Source: Rhodoligotrophos defluvii
Lineage (GTDB): Bacteria > Pseudomonadota > Alphaproteobacteria > Rhizobiales > Im1
Length of the DNA: 64,000 nucleotides
NCBI RefSeq assembly: GCF_005281615.1
Contig: NZ_SZZM01000003.1
Coordinates: 538,207 to 602,206, forward strand
Reading direction: 5' to 3'
The notes beneath the pieces were generated by a model. The model saw only the letters and a program-made list of their open reading frames with translations, made no database searches and was not told where the DNA came from. The stretch's first letter is position 1. Every line of letters starts with the position of its first letter. A program made the position numbers and the translations under genes. Positions 55,353-62,340 of the stretch are shown here, one piece after another.

Positions 55353-57416
55353 ATGGCAACGACGCTCGTCCGCTCGAATGACCCGCTCCTACAACCGTAC
55401 CAGCTCAAGCACCTCACCCTCAAAAACCGCATCATCTCCACCGCCCACGAACCCAATTACCACGATGGTAACGGCATGCCGGGCGAGCGCTACCGGCTTT
55501 ATCACGTGGAGAAGGCCAAGGGCGGCATCGCCATGACCATGACCGCGGGCTCGGCCTCCGTCGCCCGCGACAGCCCGCCCGCCTTCGGCAACCTGCTCGC
55601 CTACAGGGACGAGATCGTGCCCCATCTGCGCCGGCTCGCCGATGATTGTCACGAGCATGGCTGCGCGGTGATGATCCAGCTCACCCATCTCGGCCGCCGC
55701 ACCGGCTGGAACAAGGCGGACTGGCTGCCGGTGCTCGCCCCCTCCCCCGTGCGCGAGCCGGCGCACCGGGCCTTCCCCAAGACCATCGAGGACTGGGACA
55801 TCGAACGGATCATCGCCGATTACGCCGGCGCCGCCCAGCGCATGCAGGCCGCTGGCCTGGATGGCATCGAGTTCGAGGCCTATGGCCATCTGCTCGACCA
55901 GTTCTGGTCGCCCGCCACCAACAAGCGCCATGACGATTATGGCGGCAGCATCGACAACCGCCTGCGTTTCACCTACCGGGTGCTGGATGCCGTGCGCGAG
56001 GCGGTCGGGCCCGATTTCATTGTCGGCTTGAGGCTGGTTGTCGACGAGGACTGGCGCCAAGGCCTCACCCGCGAGGAGGGGCTGGAGATTGCCCGCCGTC
56101 TGATCGGCACCGGCCAGATCGATTTCCTCAACGTGATCCGCGGCCATATCGACAGCGACCCCGCCCTGACCAAGGTCATCCCCGTACATGGCATGCGCGC
56201 GGCGCCCCATCTCGATTTTGCCGGCGAGGTGAAAGCAGCAACCAAGTTCCCAGTCTTCCATGCCGCCCGCATCAGCGACGTGGCCACGGCCAGGCACGCC
56301 GTGGCCTCGGGCAAGCTCGACCTGGTCGGAATGACTCGCGCCCATATCGCCGATCCGCACATCGTGCGGAAGATCGAGCAGGGCCGCGAGCACGAGATCC
56401 GTCCATGCGTCGGCGCGACCTACTGCCTGGACCGCATCTACGAGGCCGGCGAAGCGCTGTGCATTCACAATGCCGCCACGGGCCGCGAGGCCACCATGCC
56501 TCACGTCATTCCGCCAGCCGAAAAACGCGGGCTGAAGGCGGTGGTGGTGGGCGCAGGTCCTGCCGGCCTGGAGGCAGCGCGCGTGCTGGCCGAGCGCGGC
56601 CATGCCGTCACTCTGTTCGAGGCGGCCGACAAGCCGGGCGGGCAGATCCGGCTCATCGCCCAGCTGGCCCGCCGCAAGGAATTCATCGGCATCGTCGACT
56701 GGCGCATGGCTCGCCTGGAGGCGCTTGGGATCGCCATGCGCTTCAACCACTTGGCCGATACTGTCGATGTTCTGGCGCAAGACCCCGACCTCGTGATCGT
56801 CGCAACTGGCGGCTTGCCCCAGCACCCGCCGATCGAACAAGGCGGCGACCTGGCGGTGTCCACCTGGGACATCCTGTCAGGCGACGTGAAACCGGCCGAA
56901 GAGGTGCTGCTTTACGACGACAACGGCGCCCATCCCGGGCTCACCGCCGCCCAGTTCCTGGTCGAGCAGGGCGCATCCCTCGAGCTGGTGACGCCGGAGC
57001 GCATGTTCTTCCCCGATGTGGGCGGCATGAATCTCGTGCCTTATCTCGCCGCGCTGCAGCGGCACGGCGCGCGGCTGACCATTGGCACCACCGTCCGCGC
57101 GATCCGCCGCGAGGGCAACAAGCTCGCCGTGGCCCTCGCCAGCGACTATGCCGAGCAGGACATTGGCGAGCGGCTGGTCGACCAGGTGGTCGTGGAGCAT
57201 GGAACCCTGCCCCTCGACGAGCTCTACTTCACCCTCAAGGACCGCTCCGTGAACCGCGGTGCGGTGGATTACGATGCGCTGATCTCCGGTCACCCGCAGG
57301 CGATCCGCAGCAATCCACAGGGATCCTTTCAGCTGTTCCGCATCGGCGATGCGGTCGCCTCCCGCAATATTCACGCCGCCATCTATGATGCGCTCAGGCT
57401 GTGCAAGGATCTATGA
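55353..57416 (+). CDS. NADH:flavin oxidoreductase, FadH/N-methylproline demethylase type
   Basis: A 687-residue protein with an N-terminal old-yellow-enzyme barrel (FMN; LKHLTLKNRIISTAHEPNYH to about 350) and a C-terminal NAD(P)/FAD part (GLKAVVVGAGPAGLEAARVL, about 395 on; DKPGGQIRLIAQ). Between them is an iron-sulfur cluster region, RPCVGATYCLDRIY then ALCIHNAATGRE. In FadH the first element is CxxC; here only the first Cys of that pair remains. The pattern CVGxxYC...CIHNAATGRE resembles betaine/N-methylproline demethylase-type enzymes (as in stachydrine use). Substrate is inferred only. An ATGGCAACG start follows AGGGAC at a good distance. Confidence 0.85.
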   Translation: MATTLVRSNDPLLQPYQLKHLTLKNRIISTAHEPNYHDGNGMPGERYRLYHVEKAKGGIAMTMTAGSASVARDSPPAFGNLLAYRDEIVPHLRRLADDCHEHGCAVMIQLTHLGRRTGWNKADWLPVLAPSPVREPAHRAFPKTIEDWDIERIIADYAGAAQRMQAAGLDGIEFEAYGHLLDQFWSPATNKRHDDYGGSIDNRLRFTYRVLDAVREAVGPDFIVGLRLVVDEDWRQGLTREEGLEIARRLIGTGQIDFLNVIRGHIDSDPALTKVIPVHGMRAAPHLDFAGEVKAATKFPVFHAARISDVATARHAVASGKLDLVGMTRAHIADPHIVRKIEQGREHEIRPCVGATYCLDRIYEAGEALCIHNAATGREATMPHVIPPAEKRGLKAVVVGAGPAGLEAARVLAERGHAVTLFEAADKPGGQIRLIAQLARRKEFIGIVDWRMARLEALGIAMRFNHLADTVDVLAQDPDLVIVATGGLPQHPPIEQGGDLAVSTWDILSGDVKPAEEVLLYDDNGAHPGLTAAQFLVEQGASLELVTPERMFFPDVGGMNLVPYLAALQRHGARLTIGTTVRAIRREGNKLAVALASDYAEQDIGERLVDQVVVEHGTLPLDELYFTLKDRSVNRGAVDYDALISGHPQAIRSNPQGSFQLFRIGDAVASRNIHAAIYDALRLCKDL

Positions 57417-57437
57417 GTCCTTGCAGCGCGTGCGAAT

Positions 57438-58589
57438 CTACGCCGCCCGTGGCGGAGAAGAGATGAGCCGCTCGGTAATCGGCTTGATCTCCTCGGGCCC
57501 GAAATTGCCGATCAGCGCGAGAATGGCGGCGAGATCCTCGCTCATGCGCCCTTTGCCGCGCCGCACCGCCGCCTCGACCAGTTCGTGGGCGAAGGCGTTG
57601 CCGTCCCCATCGCCGCTGATGCCGCATTCCAGTGCCAGCTGCAGCAGCTCGCGGCAAGGATCGGGCAGCTGCGCCTGCTCGCATATGATTGCAAGCCCGG
57701 CGGCATTGCCCGTGGCCAGCACATTGGCCACGTGCCGGCGCGGCATGCCGGCCAGCTGGGTGAGTGCTTCGATGACAAAATCAATCTCGCCATGGCAGAT
57801 CGCGCGGCACACCAGCGACCCCGTCAACAGCCGGTTGGCAGAGAGATAGCGCACCATCGCCTCCAGATCGGCCGCATCGAGCCCATGGGCGATCTGCAGG
57901 AAGGTGTGGTCTTCCGCTTCCGACACGAGCTCGTCCAAACGGCTGTCGTCGACCCAGCCCTGCCGCGCCAGCACCACCTTGACCCGGTCGTTGTTGATCT
58001 GAGCGAGCTTAATGCGGATCTCCACCGGCAGGTCCTGACGCCGCCGCATCGCTTCGCACACGGAGGTCACCGAGGCAAAGCGCGCCATGATCGTGCGGTA
58101 GCCCTCCACCGGAATAGTGACCTTGTCGTTCTTCAGAAGCTCCCGGCAGACCTTGGCCGAGCCGAACTTGATAAGCACGGCAAGCGCATGGCGCGGCAAG
58201 TTCTGGCGGCGCGCAATCGCGCACAGGCGCGCGTCATCGCCAATCCGGGCGACGGCCACCAGCGTGCCGTCGCTCAGTCCCGGGCAGGACGACAGGAAAG
58301 GCAGTGCGATCTCGTCCTCGTCCGCTGCAATCGCAAAAGCGATATCCGGAGGCACGCTGGGCGCAAGTTCCAGCTCCTGGGCAATGGCGCGGCGAACCGT
58401 AATGGCTTCGTCATTGGCGAGCTTCAGCACAATGGGCAGCACGGCATCGCGTTCCGCCTTGGTGTTGGCGTGATTGCAGACGAAGGCCGCAAGCTCGGTC
58501 GCAAGCTTCATCCGCTGATAGGGCGATGGATCTTCCGCCACGCGTGTCAAGAAATCGAGGTCCAAACCGATGGCACTCTTTTTCGACAT
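57438..58589 (-). CDS. DUF2336 protein (helical-repeat type)
   Basis: A 383-residue all-helical protein. It starts MSKKSAIGLDLDFLTRVAED, and continues with HEAT-like helix pairs (FVCNHANTKAERDAVLPIV, DEAITVRRAIAQELELAPS, ALPFLSSCPGLSDGTLVAV). These fit DUF2336, a family nearly confined to alphaproteobacteria with unknown function. ATG 58589 has GGGGGA six bases upstream. It is convergent with the flavin oxidoreductase gene. Confidence 0.85.
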   Translation of the reverse strand: MSKKSAIGLDLDFLTRVAEDPSPYQRMKLATELAAFVCNHANTKAERDAVLPIVLKLANDEAITVRRAIAQELELAPSVPPDIAFAIAADEDEIALPFLSSCPGLSDGTLVAVARIGDDARLCAIARRQNLPRHALAVLIKFGSAKVCRELLKNDKVTIPVEGYRTIMARFASVTSVCEAMRRRQDLPVEIRIKLAQINNDRVKVVLARQGWVDDSRLDELVSEAEDHTFLQIAHGLDAADLEAMVRYLSANRLLTGSLVCRAICHGEIDFVIEALTQLAGMPRRHVANVLATGNAAGLAIICEQAQLPDPCRELLQLALECGISGDGDGNAFAHELVEAAVRRGKGRMSEDLAAILALIGNFGPEEIKPITERLISSPPRAA

Positions 58590-58730
58590 GCGCATCCCCC
58601 AGGAGAAATCCTGATTTCGGTAAGTTCATCCGCACTGGGAGAAGATGATTGCAAGCAAGTGTTAAGGAACCGTTTACCTTAACGAAAAGTGCTCATCGCA
58701 TGGGGCATCGGCCGCGACGCGTGCCCCGGG

Positions 58731-59966
58731 TCATGCGCCCTCCTGAGTTTGAGCCGCCATGCTGCCGCGCGTGAGCGGCTCACCCCGCGGGTTGACGAGG
58801 ACGAATTCGCTCTTGGGCGGCGGCGCGGCGCGGCGCGACATGCGATAGAGGGCAAAGGCGCCGATGCCCGCGTAGACCGCCGCCAGATACCCTGGAAAGG
58901 CTTGCGGCCCGAACGTGCCCATCACCTGGCCCGCCACCAGCGGTCCTGTAATGGCCCCCACCCCATAGACCAGCACCAGCTTGCCGCTTGCCCCGAGGAT
59001 CTGATCGGGATCGAGATTGTCGTTGGCGTGAGACAAGGCCACCGAGTAGAGAGGCAGGGCCAGCGCTCCGAACAGGCAAAAGATCACGATCAGCAGGTCG
59101 GCGCCGACACGCGCCGCGGGAAAGCAGGCGATGGCGAGCGCAGCCGCGGCGAAGGCCAGCACCGTGAGCACCGTCCGCCGATCCCTGCGGTCGGAAATAT
59201 AGCCGATGGGAAACTGGGAGAGGATCACGGCCAGCGGCGGCAGCGCCATCAGAATGGAGACCTGCGCCACGGTGAGGCCCGACAGCGTCCCATAAACCGC
59301 GCCCATGCTGAAGAAAGCTCCCTGGCCGAGCCCGTTGGCGAAGGCGCAGACCACTCCGAGCGGCGACCGGCGATAGAGCTCGGCAATGCCGACGCCGCGC
59401 GGGCGCAGAATGTCGGGCGCGGAGATTCGCACCAGGGTCATCGGCACCATGGCGATCGAGACGAGCGCCGAGACCACCACGAACAGCACGAAACCGCTGG
59501 GGCTCGCGATATTCAGCAGAAACTGGCCAAGCCCGATGCAGGAATAGCTCACGATCATATAGACCGAAAGGATCTGGCCGCGGTTCCGGTTGTTGGAAAC
59601 CGCGTTGAGCCAGCTCTCCGCCACGATGAACAGGCCGGACACACAAAAGCCGACCGCGGCCCGCGTAATGAACCATGAAAGCGGCTCCACCAGCACCGGG
59701 AACATGAGCACGGCCGTCGAGGAGATGGACGCAAAGGCCGCAAAGACCCTGATGTGCCCCACATAGGAAATCAGCCGTGGGGTGAAGAAAGAGCCGATCA
59801 GCAGCCCCACGGAATAAGCGGACATCACCACGCCCGTCACCGCCGGGCCGAAATGCTCGATCGAAGCCCTCACGCCGAGCAGCGTGCCCTGCAAGCCATT
59901 GCCGAGCGAGAGCAGCGCCACCCCGAGAAGGAGCGCCCAAACGGAGCGTACACCGTCCAGAAACAT
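58731..59966 (-). CDS. MFS transporter, YcaD type
   Basis: A 411-residue inner-membrane protein with about 12 hydrophobic spans. It begins VWALLLGVALLSLGNGLQGT and carries GSFFTPRLISYVGHIRVFAA and AESWLNAVSNNRNRGQILSV, the latter typical of the YcaD/MFS_3 group; GYISDRRDRRTVL in the second half is the loop motif between spans 8 and 9. The substrate is unknown. It stands alone, 129 bases upstream of the pseudo-receiver gene end. Confidence 0.9.
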   Translation of the reverse strand: MFLDGVRSVWALLLGVALLSLGNGLQGTLLGVRASIEHFGPAVTGVVMSAYSVGLLIGSFFTPRLISYVGHIRVFAAFASISSTAVLMFPVLVEPLSWFITRAAVGFCVSGLFIVAESWLNAVSNNRNRGQILSVYMIVSYSCIGLGQFLLNIASPSGFVLFVVVSALVSIAMVPMTLVRISAPDILRPRGVGIAELYRRSPLGVVCAFANGLGQGAFFSMGAVYGTLSGLTVAQVSILMALPPLAVILSQFPIGYISDRRDRRTVLTVLAFAAAALAIACFPAARVGADLLIVIFCLFGALALPLYSVALSHANDNLDPDQILGASGKLVLVYGVGAITGPLVAGQVMGTFGPQAFPGYLAAVYAGIGAFALYRMSRRAAPPPKSEFVLVNPRGEPLTRGSMAAQTQEGA

Positions 59967-60095
59967 TGGGTCTTCCCGGGTGAAACCTATCCGCTGCTGC
60001 GGCCAAGCTATCGAATTGCGCAGATGCCCCCGAACTGCTTCGATACCACCGACGCTTCCCCTGTCGGAAGCGGCTGCCGGCTGCGACAGCTGCCT

Positions 60096-60479
60096 CTAAG
60101 CCGCGACATCGCGGCGCACGATACCGACCTGACGGAGCTTGAAGTCAAGAATATCGGCGTCGAATGGCTGCAGCAGGCACTCGGCCGCGCCCTCCCAGAT
60201 CGCCTGACCGATCGAAGATGCGCTCGCTTCACGTGCACAAACCAGCACGGCCGGGGACCTGCCGCGGCGAATGCGCTGCAGGCGCTGAAGGAACTCCACG
60301 CTGTTCATGGAGCCGAGCGCGTCGGGAAGCATGATGAGATCGGGCATGCGCTGCAGACAAGCCAGAAGCGCCTGCTCCGGCGTTTCCGCATAATCCAGCG
60401 AAAAACCATACGTGCTCAGCATCGAGGCCAGTTCGTGCCGAGTGCTCGCCGTGCCTGCGATGATCAAGCAATGGGTCAT
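60096..60479 (-). CDS. Degenerate (pseudo-)receiver domain protein
   Basis: A 127-residue single receiver domain. Its frame matches the CheY-like family of alphaproteobacteria (CLII...., AETPEQALLACLQRMPD, EFLQRLQRIRRG, EGAAECLLQPFDADILDFKL). Each phosphotransfer position is changed: the acidic pair near the start is AGTA, the phospho-acceptor Asp region is IMLPDALGSMN, the Thr/Ser strand reads LVCAREAS, and the Lys of KPFD is Gln in LQPFD. It cannot be phosphorylated in the normal way. An exact CtrA-type motif lies 76 bases upstream of its start. The partner is unknown. Confidence 0.83.
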   Translation of the reverse strand: MTHCLIIAGTASTRHELASMLSTYGFSLDYAETPEQALLACLQRMPDLIMLPDALGSMNSVEFLQRLQRIRRGRSPAVLVCAREASASSIGQAIWEGAAECLLQPFDADILDFKLRQVGIVRRDVAA

Positions 60480-60554
60480 TCACCTGCTCCCCGAGCGTTC
60501 AAGACGCTAACATCAGCACCTCAACGCCCGGGACGAGTCCTAGGGATTGCCTCT

Positions 60555-60570
60555 TTAATGAAAGGTTAAC
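60555..60570. promoter_or_regulatory. Exact CtrA-type binding motif
   Basis: TTAA-TGAAAGG-TTAAC matches TTAA-N7-TTAAC with no mismatch. It lies between the pseudo-receiver gene (start 76 bases away on the minus strand) and the MaoC gene (start 182 bases away on the plus strand). Closeness favours the pseudo-receiver gene as target. Confidence 0.5.
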
Positions 60571-60752
60571 GGCATATCCACAGGAGACGACGCGATATTT
60601 TTTCTTTAAATTCAAAACGATAGTGGCGTGGTTAAAAATCTGTGCAAAACACGAATGTGGAAAAGTCGCGGCAAGGTGCTCATACTCGCCCTCGACTCAA
60701 CGCCAAGGAAGCGACGACTCACGCGCATCTGCGCGCCTGCAAGAGGACGGGA

Positions 60753-61217
60753 ATGGGTGGACTATATTTCGAGCAGTTTGAGATCGGCCAGGTCTTCAAT
60801 CATCTGTTGCGGCGCACGGTTACCGAGAGCGACAACATGTTGTTCTCGAACATGACGCTCAACCCACAGCCGCTGCACATCGATCGGCACTTCTGCGAGA
60901 CGCAGACCGAGTGGGGCCAACCCCTGGTCAACAGCCTCTTCACCCTGGGTCTCATGATCGGCATTTCCGTCAATGACACCACCATCGGCACCACCATCGC
61001 CAATCTGGGCATGACCGACGTGCGCTTCCCTCACCCGCTGTTCCACGGCGACACTGTTCATGTGCAGAGCGAGGTGATCGCCAAGCGGGAAAGTAAGTCG
61101 CGCCCCGATGCTGGCATAATCGAATTCGAGCATCGCGCCTATAACCAGAATGACGTGCTGGTCGCCACCTGTCGGCGACAGGCCTTCATGCGGAAGGCGC
61201 CGCGCCCGGAGGCTTGA
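60753..61217 (+). CDS. MaoC-like dehydratase/hydratase
   Basis: A 154-residue hot-dog-fold protein. It begins MGGLYFEQFEIGQVFNHLLR, with the active-site stretch MTLNPQPLHIDRHFC (about 35-50), in which the His and Asp are kept, and then GQPLVNSLFTLGLMIGISVN. This pattern is that of the MaoC proteins that sit next to CitE-like lyases in alphaproteobacteria, where mesaconyl-CoA or similar enoyl-CoA substrates are known. GAGGACGGG precedes ATG 60753. It is 3 bases from the CoA-ester lyase gene, so the two form an operon. The substrate is inferred. Confidence 0.85.
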   Translation: MGGLYFEQFEIGQVFNHLLRRTVTESDNMLFSNMTLNPQPLHIDRHFCETQTEWGQPLVNSLFTLGLMIGISVNDTTIGTTIANLGMTDVRFPHPLFHGDTVHVQSEVIAKRESKSRPDAGIIEFEHRAYNQNDVLVATCRRQAFMRKAPRPEA

Positions 61218-61220
61218 CCC

Positions 61221-62090
61221 ATGCGCTCATTGCTGTTCGTGCCGGCCGATAGCACCCGCAAGATCGAGAAGGCATTGGCCTGCGGGGCCGATGTGATCAT
61301 CTTCGACCTCGAGGACTCTGTTGCTGCGGCCGCAAAGCCAGCGGCGCGCGAGCTCCTCCGCGAGACGCTCCAGGGCCTCGCCGACCGCTCCCAGGCGGAG
61401 ATGCCCCGACTTTACGTCAGGGTGAACGCGCTCGATACCGGCCTCACCGCGGCCGACCTCGAATGCCTCCGCGGCCTGCGGGTGGACGGCATCATGCTGC
61501 CCAAAGCCGAGGGTGCCGGCTGCGTGCGCCGCCTCTCGGCCATGATCGGCGGCGTCGAGCCCTCCGACCACCGCGGGGCGACCCGGATCATCGTGGTCGC
61601 GACCGAGACGGCGAAAGCCATCTTCGGCCTGCCATCCTATGCCAGCGCCGGCCCGCGGCTTGCGGCGCTGACCTGGGGCGCTGAGGATCTGCGCGCCGAC
61701 ATCGGCGCCCGCGACAACCGCAGCCCCGATGGGCGGCATACCGAGCCATTTCGCCTCGCTCGGTCCTTGTGCCTGTTTGCCGCCGTTGCCGCCGGGGTGG
61801 AGCCCATCGATACGGTATTTCCCAACTTCCGCGACGAAGCCGGCTTCAAGCAGGAATGCGATGAAGCCCTGCGCGACGGCTTCACCGGAAAGATGGCCAT
61901 CCACCCCGACCAGGTGCCGATCATCAACGAGATGTTCTCGCCCTCGCCCCAAGCGGTGGCCCGCGCCCAAGCCATTGTGGATGCCTTTGCCGCGGCCGGC
62001 GATGCCGGCGTGATCGGGCTCAACGGCGAGATGCTGGACCGGCCGCACTTGCTGCATGCACAGCGCCTGCTGGCCCGCGCCGGGCGCTGA
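61221..62090 (+). CDS. HpcH/CitE-type CoA-ester lyase
   Basis: A 289-residue TIM-barrel enzyme. It opens MRSLLFVPADSTRKIEKALA, with the conserved metal residues in IIFDLEDSVAAAAKP (Asp/Glu) and IIVVATETAKAIFGLPSYA, then LTWGAEDLRADIG and GKMAIHPDQVPIINEMF, all CitE/malyl-CoA-lyase motifs. Family members cleave citramalyl-, malyl- or beta-methylmalyl-CoA, or hydrolyse malyl-CoA. The MaoC partner suggests a hydratase-lyase pair for a C4-C5 acyl-CoA. No more specific substrate can be read. Confidence 0.88.
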   Translation: MRSLLFVPADSTRKIEKALACGADVIIFDLEDSVAAAAKPAARELLRETLQGLADRSQAEMPRLYVRVNALDTGLTAADLECLRGLRVDGIMLPKAEGAGCVRRLSAMIGGVEPSDHRGATRIIVVATETAKAIFGLPSYASAGPRLAALTWGAEDLRADIGARDNRSPDGRHTEPFRLARSLCLFAAVAAGVEPIDTVFPNFRDEAGFKQECDEALRDGFTGKMAIHPDQVPIINEMFSPSPQAVARAQAIVDAFAAAGDAGVIGLNGEMLDRPHLLHAQRLLARAGR

Positions 62091-62221
62091 TCTCCACGGC
62101 GAACTGCGCGGTTGCTCGGGATATCGGATTCACTTTCTCAACACGGCGACTCTGTTTCTGAAAGTCCCGTGCCAAGGCCTTGCAACGACTCGCATTCCAA
62201 GCGTTTTCGAACCAAATGCTC

Positions 62222-62340
62222 AAGAGCGACAGCGTTTTAGAGTATTTTCGAGCGAAGTGGGTACCGGTTCGCGTGAAGAAAACGCGACCAGGCAAAACCT
62301 GGAATGCTTCCGCGATTCGAAGAAGAGCGGAAGCGCTCTA
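62222..62340. repeat. Dispersed intergenic palindromic element, copy B
   Basis: Bases 62240-62289 match 18303-18352 with three differences. The flanking AGAGCG...CGCTCT palindrome (62324-62339) also corresponds to the end of copy A, and here overlaps the dnaE stop codon. The segment 62222-62239 may be part of the element but has no partner in copy A. Confidence 0.75.
62324..62339 (-). terminator. Possible dnaE terminator inside the repeat element
   Basis: AGAGCG-CTTC-CGCTCT as read on the minus strand, followed by TCTT. It begins in the last codon of dnaE. The stem is only six pairs. Confidence 0.4.
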
